Shown here one piece after another: positions 1-7,030 of a stretch of DNA of 42,094 nucleotides (positions are counted from its first letter, which is position 1; each line of letters opens with the position of its first letter). A program made the position numbers and the translations under genes. This stretch comes from a virus, in the IMG/VR virus record IMGVR_UViG_3300044986_000302, positions 1 to 42,094 of that record. The stretch is one strand, 5' to 3'. The notes under the pieces are model-generated. The model saw only the letters and a program-made list of their open reading frames with translations, did not search any database and was not told where the DNA came from.

Positions 1-127
1 TTCAACCGTTAGATATTGCGACCTGTAATGTTCATGCTTGAATCAACCACACTTAAATAGTTCATGCTTGATACATTCAGGCTTGAACACTATCCGCTTG
101 CATTGTTTAGGGTTAAACTGACCTTGC
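1..127. repeat. Terminal overlap, left copy
   Basis: These 127 bases are identical to the last 127 bases of the window (41968-42094). The exact length equals a widely used maximum assembly k-mer, so the simplest reading is the overlap of a circular assembly graph. A true short direct terminal repeat, as in T7-like phages, or a circularly permuted genome cannot be separated from this by sequence alone. The segment is non-coding. Confidence 0.95.
31..87 (+). repeat. Short direct repeats around GCTTGA
   Basis: TTCATGCTTGA occurs at 31-41 and 61-71, and TTCAGGCTTGAA at 76-87, so the start-to-start distances are 30 and 15 bp. A related TTAAGCTTGAAC lies at 41933-41944, just upstream across the circular junction. 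The repeats sit between the divergent gene blocks next to an AT-rich stretch, as iterons of an origin or operators of a regulator often do. Function is inferred only from position and spacing. Confidence 0.6.
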
Positions 128-129
128 AT

Positions 130-203
130 CGGGGAGCACGGATCCTGGGGCCCGGGGGGTCAAACACGGTGCCCGGCGCGCGGGGAGCCAACCAAGATCC
201 TGG
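130..203. repeat. GC-rich patch with imperfect direct repeat
   Basis: A strikingly GC-rich stretch interrupts AT-rich non-coding DNA. CGGGGAGC followed by GATCCTGG occurs at 130-148 and again at 181-203 with a longer gap between the two parts. Between the copies lie runs such as GGGGCCCGGGGGG. No credible gene is present: an open frame at 64-261 crosses the region but has no ribosome binding site and no protein-like composition. It could be a packaging or replication signal; nothing seen decides this. Confidence 0.5.
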
Positions 204-275
204 ACTGGAAATCCTACGGTATTTAATAAAGATGCTAATATATTGGAGGGATCTACGATAGAAAACGGGGAAAGA

Positions 276-505
276 ATATTGGGGTTATTGGACCGATATT
301 GGGTCTAATAACCAAAGATTTATCTTTATAATCAATTACTTAGGCATCGGAATATTGGTGTATTGATATAGAAATATTTTTAAAAAATTTTTTGATTTGT
401 GTCCAAGTGGTCAATAACCCAATACACCAATAACGTATATCAAAAAGTTATTTATAATCAATTACATAGGTGGTTATTGGGGCAATATTGGATGTGAAAT
501 TATCG
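276..505 (+). promoter_or_regulatory. 230-bp control block, copy A
   Basis: This AT-rich non-coding block precedes the rightward packaging genes. It aligns along its full 230 bp with the reverse complement of 40006-40235; the first 75 positions align without gaps at about 60 identities by hand count. It contains several GGTTATTGG/CCAATAACC-type sites (near 284, 413, 428 and 472). TTTATAATCAATTACTTAGG at 325-344 is repeated with one mismatch at 451-470. It is probably a regulator-binding or origin-type element acting on the downstream operon. No clear -35/-10 pair was found inside it. Confidence 0.75.
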
Positions 506-594
506 TTTTCCCTAATAACCAGTTACACAGAACAATGGATTCGATACGATCGGCATCAAAACGCTCAACCAAAGCCGTACGTTTAATTATCCCG

Positions 595-623
595 TTTACT
601 TTGAATTCCCTTTGTGATACTAT
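595..623 (+). promoter_or_regulatory. Sigma70-type promoter for terS
   Basis: TTTACT at 595-600, a 17-base spacer, then TACTAT at 618-623 preceded by TG one base upstream (615-616) form an extended -10 promoter. The predicted start of transcription, about seven bases past the -10, falls at the ATG at 631. The terS message would therefore be leaderless or nearly so, which agrees with the lack of a Shine-Dalgarno sequence there. The same TTTACT-17 arrangement precedes the capsid gene. Confidence 0.5.
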
Positions 624-630
624 CTTATGT

Positions 631-1074
631 ATGAGCCGCAATTCATCCCTCGGTGTACACTCACCTTTGATCAACCACGACCTGATCCAGACTCTGGAAG
701 AGGAGGGCGCGGACCCAATACGTGTGCTCGCGCAGATGTGTACGGGGGATTTAACGGCCGATCCCAATCTGAGATTCGCGGCCGCGAAAGAACTGGCCCA
801 ATACCTCCATCCGAAGAAGAAAGCCCTTGATCTGCGGTCGTCTGGGAAACTGGCAGTTACATATAACATCGTGAACTTCAGCGATGTGATGCCGGATGAA
901 GCGAATCAGTTGAGGGAAGCCACTCAGCAGATGATTGACAACCGTCCACGCACAAAGGCGGAGGTGAAAGCCCTTGCAAGGGCCACGCCAGTGAACAGTG
1001 CTACTTTGGTCGAGGCCATGAGGCACGATGTCGAACGGCTAACTGTTGACGAGAACGGGATTGTCGATGAGTGA
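631..1074 (+). CDS. terS: Terminase small subunit
   Basis: The 147-residue product is the probable DNA-recognition subunit of the packaging motor. It lies directly before the large subunit and overlaps it by 8 bases. The region from about residue 15, with GADPIRVLAQM and then FAAAKELAQYLHPKKKA, resembles small terminases of T7-like and Bordetella-type podoviruses. I chose ATG 631 over the in-frame ATG at 535 because a good promoter lies between them and residues encoded from 535-630 look non-coding. Neither start has a ribosome binding site. The C-terminal third is charged and may contact TerL. The family assignment rests on context plus this motif. Confidence 0.75.
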   Translation: MSRNSSLGVHSPLINHDLIQTLEEEGADPIRVLAQMCTGDLTADPNLRFAAAKELAQYLHPKKKALDLRSSGKLAVTYNIVNFSDVMPDEANQLREATQQMIDNRPRTKAEVKALARATPVNSATLVEAMRHDVERLTVDENGIVDE

Positions 1075-2368
1075 CCACCTAGTCACGGTCCCAGTTAACT
1101 GGCGCCCCCGACACTACCAGATGCCCCTGTGGTCTTTCCTGGAGGGTGGTGGTAAGCGGGCCGTGGCTGTCTGGCACAGACGCGCTGGAAAGGACTCAAC
1201 GGCTCTGAACTGGACGGTGGTGTCGGCGTTCAAGAGGCCGGGAATCTACTGGCACCTACTGCCGACCTACAACCAGGGGCGGAAGATCGTGTGGGACGGG
1301 CGCACAAAGGAGGGCAAGGCCTTCCGTGACGCGTGGCCGAAGGACGCCATCAAGTCCGAGAATAACACCGAGATGAAGCTGGAGCTCGAGAATGGATCCC
1401 TTTGGCAGGTCGTTGGAACAGACAACGTGGATCGACTGGTGGGTGCGAATCCTGTCGGATGCGTCTTCTCAGAATATAGTCTTCAGGATCCCCGCGCGTG
1501 GGATTACGTCAGGCCAATTCTGGCGGAGAATGGCGGCTGGGCCCTGTTCATCTATACGCCACGCGGGCGTAATCATGGGCACGACATTATTGAAATGTCG
1601 AAGCGGAATCCGAGATGGTTCAGCCAGGTTCTTACCGTTGAGAATACGGACGTCCTCACGCCAGAAGTAATTCAGGAGGAGCGGGACGCTGGCATGCCTG
1701 AGGAAATGATTCAGCAGGAATACTACTGCTCCTTTGATGCGGGCCTCGTGGGATCGTACTATGGGTCGCAGATGGCGAAGGCTCTGGAAGACGGGCGCAT
1801 TACAGCTGTACCGTATGAACCTCGCCTGGATGTGATCACTGTGTGGGACATCGGCGTGGGTGATTCGACCGCAATCTGGTTCTACCAGATACACGGGTTC
1901 GAGGTCCGCTGCATCGATTACTACGAGAATTCTGGTGAGGGGCTACCACACTATGTGGGGGTACTCAGGGATAAGGATTATCTGTATGGAACGCACTACG
2001 GACCCCACGACCTTGAGGTCAGAGATTTCACGACCGGAAAATCTCGGAAGGATACAGCAGCTGGACTGGGTATCAAGTTCCGAATCGTGCCGAAACTGTC
2101 TATTGAAGACGGGATCGACGCTGTGCGAAACCTTTTGCGCCGTTGCTACTTTGATGTGGAAAAGTGCAAGCGAGGAATCGAAGCCCTGAGGCAGTACAAG
2201 AAGTCCTGGAATGACAAGATGAGGTGCTACAACGATCATCCTGATCACGACTGGTCTTCGCACGGCGCGGATGCGTTCAGGTATCTAGCCATCTCGATGC
2301 GGGAAAAGAAGGTGGATCAGAGCAGGTTACCCAGGCAGGCAGAATCCGAATATAACATTTTCAGTTAG
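1067..2368 (+). CDS. terL: Terminase large subunit
   Basis: This is the ATPase and nuclease of the DNA-packaging motor, 433 aa from ATG 1067. The variant Walker A is WHRRAGKDS at residues 36-44, and Walker B with the catalytic acid is GCVFSEYS with E136. A coupling motif TPRGRNH lies at 164-170. The nuclease half shows ITVWDIGVGD with D261 and D266 and a last acidic residue, D402, in HGADAFRY. Length and motif order are normal for T7-like terminases. An in-frame TTG lies 21 bases upstream, but the ATG overlapping the terS stop is preferred. It is translated with terS. Confidence 0.95.
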   Translation: MSDHLVTVPVNWRPRHYQMPLWSFLEGGGKRAVAVWHRRAGKDSTALNWTVVSAFKRPGIYWHLLPTYNQGRKIVWDGRTKEGKAFRDAWPKDAIKSENNTEMKLELENGSLWQVVGTDNVDRLVGANPVGCVFSEYSLQDPRAWDYVRPILAENGGWALFIYTPRGRNHGHDIIEMSKRNPRWFSQVLTVENTDVLTPEVIQEERDAGMPEEMIQQEYYCSFDAGLVGSYYGSQMAKALEDGRITAVPYEPRLDVITVWDIGVGDSTAIWFYQIHGFEVRCIDYYENSGEGLPHYVGVLRDKDYLYGTHYGPHDLEVRDFTTGKSRKDTAAGLGIKFRIVPKLSIEDGIDAVRNLLRRCYFDVEKCKRGIEALRQYKKSWNDKMRCYNDHPDHDWSSHGADAFRYLAISMREKKVDQSRLPRQAESEYNIFS

Positions 2369-2378
2369 GGGAATAATC

Positions 2379-2606
2379 ATGGGTGGAATCGTAAAAGCAA
2401 TATTCGGCGGTGGAGAAGCGGCTCCTGCACCAGCGCCGTACACACCTCCGCCGGATCCGACGATCGCGCAGAAGGCTATCGAGGACGCGAACGCGGAGAC
2501 CCGTCGTAAGGCTCGTGCAGCTGGCGGTCGCTCGTCCACGAATCCCACAGGGGGGCTCGGAGACACTTCCGCGGCTCCAGTGAAGAAGACTACCCTCGGG
2601 GGATAA
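2379..2606 (+). CDS. Small protein between terminase and portal
   Basis: A 75-residue protein with a hydrophobic glycine-rich start (MGGIVKAIFGGG), a proline/alanine linker, a charged helix-like stretch and the ending GGLGDTSAAPVKKTTLGG. Short proteins with a GGRSST...GLG motif are common at this place in podovirus head modules, usually without assigned function. It begins ten bases after terL and ends two bases before the portal gene, so it is part of the packaging operon. A role in head assembly or packaging is likely from position only. Confidence 0.75.
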   Translation: MGGIVKAIFGGGEAAPAPAPYTPPPDPTIAQKAIEDANAETRRKARAAGGRSSTNPTGGLGDTSAAPVKKTTLGG

Positions 2607-2608
2607 TC

Positions 2609-4270
2609 ATGGCCGAGAACTACGCCGTAACCCTTTGTACTCGGTTCGAGGAATTGAATCGGGTAAAGGGCACATGGAACTCTGCTTGGCAGGACGTCGT
2701 CGACTATGTCTTGCCGAAGAGGCAGGCGTTCGTCGGCGATCGTTCAAACGGCCAGCCGGTCACGGACAAGATCTTCGATTCAACCGCCCCCTGGGCGCTG
2801 GATCAACTGTCCGCGGGTCTGCACTCATACCTGACAAGTCCCACTCAGCGCTGGTTCCGGTTGCGTCTGTCGGAGCACGCCGAAGCCGAGATGGAGGAAG
2901 ACGAAGATGTTGAGCGGTGGCTTGAGGTCGTTACGAACACGATGTATAATGTGTTCAACTCCCAGAAGACTAACTTCGCTCCTCAAGCCCACGAGCTGTA
3001 TCAGGATCTGGGCGGCTTCGGGACCGGGGTATTTTACGTGGAGGAGGATTATGACCGGGCCCCTGTTAGATTCAGCACCTTCCACTTGGCAGAGTGTGTC
3101 TTTGAAGAAAACGCTTATGGCCAGGTGGATTGCCTCTACCGCAAGTTCAAGTGGTCGAATCTTCAGGCGTATGACTACTTCGGGAAGGACTCCACACCCA
3201 AGATGATCAAATTGGCCCAGGAGAAGCCGGCTGATCGCACCGAGTACATGCACGTGGTCAAGCCGCGGCGCGACTGGGATCCGCGGTCGAAGGGTACTAA
3301 GGGCAAGATGTTCGGCTCCTGGTGGGTTAACTGCGATGAGAAACTAATCCTTCGCGAGGGTGGTTTCCATGAGTTCCCCTTCATGGTTCCGCGCTGGTCG
3401 AAACTGACGGGAGAGACGTATGGACGTGGCCCAGCTATGCTGGCTATGCCTGATATTAAGATGGTCAATGCAATGGCAAAGACCATCATTGTCGCCGCCC
3501 AGAAGATCGTGGATCCACCGCTCATGGCTCCGGACGAAGGCTTCCTTCTTCCGATCAAGACCAGCCCGGGAGGCATCAACTACTACAGCTCGATGCTGAC
3601 CCCCGAGCAAAGGATCTATCCGCTCGAGACGAAGGGGCGGGTAGACATTGGGGCACAGCTGGTCGACTCCCGTCGTCAGCACATCACGCGGTCGTTCTAT
3701 CTGGACTGGATGCAGTTGCAAGAAGGTCCGCAGATGACGGCTACGGAGGTCGTGCAGCGCACGGAAGAGCGTATGCGCCTCATGGCTCCGGCAATCTCGC
3801 GCCTTCAGTCGGAGTTCCTTGATCCGCTGATTGAGCGCGTGTTCGCAATCCTTACTCGCAAGGGGATGTTCCCGAAAGCTCCTCCGCAGATTCAGGGGCT
3901 GTCTTTGCGGGTTGAATACGTCTCGCCGGTAGCCAAGGCTCAGCGGATGACTCAGGTCGTAGGGTTCCAGCGGTTGCTGGAAAGTCTCGGTCAGATCGCG
4001 CAAGCGAAACCTGAGGTGTTCGATCGTATTGATGCTGACGGTACCGTGGACTTCTTTGCCGATGCCTACGATGTGAGCTACCAGACGCTTACGCCGGAAG
4101 CTGAGGTCACACAGATTCGCGACGCACGGGCTAAGCAGGCGGCGGAGGCTCATGCCAACGAACAGGCCAACATTGCAGCTGATTCGGCTGCGAAGTTGGG
4201 CAAGGCGCAACAGTCCATACAGACAGGAGGTGCAGGTGAGTCTCAAGGATCTGCTGTCCCGACGAGATAG
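2609..4270 (+). CDS. Portal (head-to-tail connecting) protein
   Basis: This 553-aa protein would form the dodecameric portal at the capsid vertex through which DNA enters and leaves. The N-terminus (FEELNRVKGTWNSAWQDV, DYVLPKR) and the segment DQLSAGLHSYLTSPTQRWF are typical of the T7 gp8-like connector family, as is the length. A long C-terminal segment after about residue 490 is rich in Ala, Gln and Glu and should be helical. It starts two bases after the previous gene with a GGGGG ribosome binding site and overlaps the next gene at its 3' end. The long open frame on the opposite strand is a shadow. Confidence 0.93.
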   Translation: MAENYAVTLCTRFEELNRVKGTWNSAWQDVVDYVLPKRQAFVGDRSNGQPVTDKIFDSTAPWALDQLSAGLHSYLTSPTQRWFRLRLSEHAEAEMEEDEDVERWLEVVTNTMYNVFNSQKTNFAPQAHELYQDLGGFGTGVFYVEEDYDRAPVRFSTFHLAECVFEENAYGQVDCLYRKFKWSNLQAYDYFGKDSTPKMIKLAQEKPADRTEYMHVVKPRRDWDPRSKGTKGKMFGSWWVNCDEKLILREGGFHEFPFMVPRWSKLTGETYGRGPAMLAMPDIKMVNAMAKTIIVAAQKIVDPPLMAPDEGFLLPIKTSPGGINYYSSMLTPEQRIYPLETKGRVDIGAQLVDSRRQHITRSFYLDWMQLQEGPQMTATEVVQRTEERMRLMAPAISRLQSEFLDPLIERVFAILTRKGMFPKAPPQIQGLSLRVEYVSPVAKAQRMTQVVGFQRLLESLGQIAQAKPEVFDRIDADGTVDFFADAYDVSYQTLTPEAEVTQIRDARAKQAAEAHANEQANIAADSAAKLGKAQQSIQTGGAGESQGSAVPTR

Positions 4271-4496
4271 GGTAGTTTCGGCTTATCGGGCAGTATTTGA
4301 AAACCCGGAAGGGGAAATAGTTCTGGCGCACCTTGCCAAGAACTGCAACGTATTCGACTCAACCTTCGTTCAAGGCGATCCTAACATGACCGCTCTGAAC
4401 GAAGGTGGTCGAAGGGTGGTGCTTAGTATCTTCAAGATGCTGAATACCGATCTTAATAAACTCCGAACCATAATGGAGGATGTGAAAAATGATTAA
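4236..4496 (+). CDS. Bbp19-like phage protein
   Basis: An 86-residue protein resembling the Bbp19 family first noted in Bordetella phage BPP-1, usually found between portal and scaffold or capsid genes. The hallmark is FENPEGEIVLAHLAKNC followed by FVQGDPNMTALNEGGRRV. I chose the GTG start at 4236 because AGGAGG lies just upstream; longer versions starting inside the portal gene read as frame shadow. It overlaps the portal gene end and the scaffold start. The role of the family is not established to my knowledge; position suggests head completion. Confidence 0.75.
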   Translation: MSLKDLLSRRDRVVSAYRAVFENPEGEIVLAHLAKNCNVFDSTFVQGDPNMTALNEGGRRVVLSIFKMLNTDLNKLRTIMEDVKND

Positions 4497-5415
4497 GCAG
4501 CGGCATGTATACAGGAGTCCCGAAGGTGATGGATCAGGTGGAGGGGCGGGAGCTCCTCCGGCAGGCGCACCCCCAGCAGGGGCTCCCGCAGGAAGCGGCA
4601 CTGGGCAGACAGTGGATTATTCTGCACTTTCTGCAAATTTCAAGCAGGCACTGGCAGTTGAATACCAGACTCACCCTGCACTTGCCGACATCAAGGATCT
4701 CAATGGTTTCGCGAAGAGTTACATCAACGCGCAACAGATGATCGGTGCCGACAAGGTTGTTCTGCCTCGGACGGATGCTCCACCGGAAGAGTGGAATCAG
4801 TTCTATACCAAACTCGGCCGGCCGGAAGCTGTCGACGGTTACGATTTCAGCAAGATTGAACTGCCGAAGGAATTCCCTCGCGATGAGAAGGGCGAGAAGT
4901 TCGTCAAGGAATTGTTTCACAAGACCGGCCTTTCGACGAAGCAAGCCGAGAACGTCTACAAGGAGTATGCAACATTCCAGGCAGGCGAACTTCAGGCCTT
5001 CCGCGATGCACAGGCGGCCAAGGTTCAGGAAGGCCTTGACAGCTTGCAGACGGAGTGGGGAAACAAGTACGAAGGCGAAGTGGCCCTAGCCAAACAAGCC
5101 ATTAACGCTTTTGGTGGTGAAGCATTGAAGGAACTGATGAACTCGACAGGTCTTGGCGATCATCCGGTTCTGATCAAGGTGTTCAACGCCATTGGCAAGT
5201 CCCTTGCTGAAGACAAGGCCTTCAGGGACGGCTCCTTGAACAACGGATTTGCCCCCACGGAGGATCAGGCGAAGGCCGAAATCGCCCGTCTGCAGACCGA
5301 CCCCGAGTTCATGAAGAGTTACACCAATCGCAACCACGCCACGCATGCCGCGTCCAAGGCTCGCATGGACAACCTTTGGAAGACCGCGTACCCGGGCAAG
5401 GTCAACGAAGGTTGA
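4489..5415 (+). CDS. Scaffolding protein
   Basis: A 308-aa acidic protein placed between the portal and the major capsid gene, the usual site of the internal scaffold that directs procapsid assembly. After a Gly/Ala/Pro-rich, low-complexity N-terminus (residues 15-40), the body is rich in charged helices. The segment EEWNQFYTKLGRPEAVDGYDF is characteristic of podovirus scaffolds. The C-terminus, with an ARMDNLWKTAYPGK stretch, is basic and may bind the capsid protein. A GGAGG site lies nine bases upstream of the ATG. Confidence 0.85.
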   Translation: MIKQRHVYRSPEGDGSGGGAGAPPAGAPPAGAPAGSGTGQTVDYSALSANFKQALAVEYQTHPALADIKDLNGFAKSYINAQQMIGADKVVLPRTDAPPEEWNQFYTKLGRPEAVDGYDFSKIELPKEFPRDEKGEKFVKELFHKTGLSTKQAENVYKEYATFQAGELQAFRDAQAAKVQEGLDSLQTEWGNKYEGEVALAKQAINAFGGEALKELMNSTGLGDHPVLIKVFNAIGKSLAEDKAFRDGSLNNGFAPTEDQAKAEIARLQTDPEFMKSYTNRNHATHAASKARMDNLWKTAYPGKVNEG

Positions 5416-5423
5416 TTTCCCCG

Positions 5424-5459
5424 TAACCCAGGTATTTACTTCTATGAATACCTGGGTTA
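5424..5459 (+). other. Perfect 13-bp hairpin before capsid gene
   Basis: TAACCCAGGTATT at 5424-5436 is exactly complementary to 5447-5459, leaving a ten-base loop. No T-run follows, so it is not a standard intrinsic terminator. Its right arm overlaps the -10 of the promoter listed at 5435-5463. It lies nine bases past the scaffold stop. It could protect or end the upstream message, or act at DNA level on the promoter. Confidence 0.75.
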
Positions 5460-5463
5460 TAAT
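5435..5463 (+). promoter_or_regulatory. Sigma70 promoter for major capsid gene
   Basis: TTTACT at 5435-5440 and a consensus TATAAT at 5458-5463 are separated by 17 bases. The promoter would give the capsid gene an independent transcript with a leader of about 130 bases. High output is expected for the most abundant virion protein. The -35 lies in the hairpin loop region and the -10 overlaps the right stem, an unusual arrangement. Confidence 0.7.
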
Positions 5464-5469
5464 GCCTTC

Positions 5470-5600
5470 ATTGGGTAGCACGTAAGTGTCCAATTGGCCG
5501 TAGGGAAACCTACCACCCACGCAGGTGTAATGCTAGAGGGGTCCGACTAACGGGTAGCTCTTCGAAAATGTGAAGCACTCTTTCATTTTTTCAGGAGACA
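5470..5600 (+). ncRNA. Putative structured leader of capsid mRNA
   Basis: This non-coding leader can fold into several small hairpins. GTAGG and CCTAC close a GAAA tetraloop, CACC pairs with GGTG, and an outer AGCA/TGCT pair encloses both. A second unit has AGAG and CTCT arms around CCG/CGG. GGGTAGC appears twice (near 5473 and 5549) and both copies could compete for the central CTACC. It ends in a T-rich stretch and the AGGAG ribosome binding site. No known ribozyme or riboswitch core was recognised; it is not tRNA-like. Confidence 0.4.
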
Positions 5601-5603
5601 ACC

Positions 5604-6497
5604 ATGTCGCTCACAGTTGACCTTGCATACGTCAATGCCTACAAGGCAAACGTATCGCTGCTTGTGCAGCAAAAAGGCTCGCGGCTGCGCAATGCCGTTC
5701 GGGTCGAAGCTCAAAACGCCGAATTCGAGTTCTACGATCGTATCGGCGCCACGGAGGCGCAGGAAATTACTGGCCGCCACCAGGACACCCCGCTGATGTC
5801 CACCCCGCATGACCGCCGGCGTGTTTCGCTGCGTGACTTCGACTGGGCCGATCTGATCGACCGCCAGGACAAGCTGCGCATGCTGATGGATCCCACCAGC
5901 GCCTACGCGATGAATGCCGTCTTCGCCATGGGCCGCAAGATGGATGACCTGCTCATCGACGCAGCTTTCGGCACGGCCTACTCAGGCAAGACCGGCGCCA
6001 CGTCGACCACTTTCCCGGCGGCCAACCAGATCGCCGTGAACTACGTGGAAACTGGCGGCGCGGCCAACAGCAACCTGACCATCGGCAAGCTGCGTCGTAC
6101 GAAGGAAATCTTCGACGCCTACGACAACGATCCGGACGAAGCTCGTTTCATCACGGTTACGGCGAACAGCATGCACAGTTTGCTGCGCAATACCGAGGTC
6201 ACGAGCTCCGATTACAACACGGTCAAGGCTCTCGTCGAAGGTAAGCTCGATACCTTCATGGGCTTCAATTTCATCCGCACGCAGCGACTGGCGACTGACG
6301 GCTCCGGCTATCGGCGCCACATCGCCTGGATCCAGTCCGGCCTCTTGTTGGCCGTGTCGCAGGATCCGTCGGTCGACGTCGGTCCGCGCCGTGACAAGCG
6401 CAATTCGGTCCAGGTCTACGTGACCCTGGGTATCGGGGCAACCCGCATGGAAGAAGAGAAGGTTGTCGAAATCAAAGTCGACGAAACCGTCCTCTAA
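5604..6497 (+). CDS. Major capsid protein
   Basis: This 297-aa protein should form the icosahedral shell. It follows the scaffold gene, has its own promoter and a strong AGGAGA ribosome binding site, and shows the balanced composition of an HK97-fold capsid protein. An N-terminal QNAEFEFYDRIG and DTPLMSTPHDRRRVSLRDFDWADLID match the pattern of capsid proteins annotated in BPP-1-like and related podoviruses. Its coding sequence is more GC-rich and more codon-biased than the tail genes, as expected for high expression. No maturation protease is seen nearby. Confidence 0.9.
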   Translation: MSLTVDLAYVNAYKANVSLLVQQKGSRLRNAVRVEAQNAEFEFYDRIGATEAQEITGRHQDTPLMSTPHDRRRVSLRDFDWADLIDRQDKLRMLMDPTSAYAMNAVFAMGRKMDDLLIDAAFGTAYSGKTGATSTTFPAANQIAVNYVETGGAANSNLTIGKLRRTKEIFDAYDNDPDEARFITVTANSMHSLLRNTEVTSSDYNTVKALVEGKLDTFMGFNFIRTQRLATDGSGYRRHIAWIQSGLLLAVSQDPSVDVGPRRDKRNSVQVYVTLGIGATRMEEEKVVEIKVDETVL

Positions 6498-6521
6498 TCC
6501 AGGCAACCAAGGAGAAACAAC

Positions 6522-6968
6522 ATGGCAACTTTCGATACCGTCGAATACGCAAAGCAAGTCGCGGTTCCGCCCACGGCCCTGGATACGACCGAGCAGGCCG
6601 GTCGTGTTCGCATCGTGCACTTCGACACCGGCACCATCGATGCCGCTCAGAACGACCTGATCAACCTGATCAAGATGCCGGCCGGCAACGTCCGAATTCT
6701 GGCTCTGCGCGGCGTCAAGCCGGCTTACGGTGCGGGTGCAACGCTCGACATCGGTCACACCGGCTATACGAACTTGTCTGGCACGGCTGTGGTTGCTTCG
6801 GAGGCCGCTTTCGTAGCGGCCCTCGACGTTGCCGCAGCGGGTGATCTGGACAAAGTCATTGATGTCCAAATCCAATCGAGGGGCGGGTTCACCGTTCAAG
6901 CGAAACTCGAGGGTGCAAACCCGGCGTCCGGCCAGCTCAAGGGCTGGCTCGAGTACGTCGTGGACTAA
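6522..6968 (+). CDS. Capsid-associated (decoration-like) protein
   Basis: A 148-aa protein encoded 24 bases after the capsid gene with an AAGGAG site. The sequence is rich in Ala, Gly, Val and Thr and looks beta-stranded (AGNVRILALRGVKPAYGAGATLDIG). Genes here in podoviruses often encode head decoration or minor head proteins present in many copies. Its GC-rich coding bias matches the capsid gene. An intrinsic terminator follows directly, so capsid and this gene form a short high-level unit. I recognise no specific family. Confidence 0.7.
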   Translation: MATFDTVEYAKQVAVPPTALDTTEQAGRVRIVHFDTGTIDAAQNDLINLIKMPAGNVRILALRGVKPAYGAGATLDIGHTGYTNLSGTAVVASEAAFVAALDVAAAGDLDKVIDVQIQSRGGFTVQAKLEGANPASGQLKGWLEYVVD

Positions 6969-6986
6969 GAGCTGCCGCTGGGCCTT

Positions 6987-7019
6987 GGCCAGGGTGAGGA
7001 AACTCCCCTGGCCCTTTTT
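6987..7019 (+). terminator. Intrinsic terminator after capsid unit
   Basis: GGCCAGGG at 6987-6994 pairs with CCCTGGCC at 7006-7013 around an 11-base loop and is followed by CTTTTT. This is a standard rho-independent terminator. It separates the highly expressed head genes from the tail genes, whose first start codon is 11 bases beyond; some read-through must supply the tail genes because no promoter is seen before them. Confidence 0.85.
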
Positions 7020-7030
7020 GGGGGAAAGCC

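Noticed and set aside
64-261. 65-codon rightward frame near the left end
   Set aside because: No ribosome binding site, crosses the repeat region and GC-rich island, and the product has no protein-like pattern.
535-630. N-terminal extension of terS
   Set aside because: Contains the likely promoter and reads like non-coding sequence; no ribosome binding site at 535.
3344-4246. 300-codon frame opposite the portal gene
   Set aside because: Antisense shadow of a well-supported gene; Arg/Leu/His-rich product without motifs.
5470-5600. tRNA or hammerhead ribozyme before the capsid gene
   Set aside because: No cloverleaf and no T-loop motif on either strand; the hammerhead core CUGANGA...GAAA is absent.
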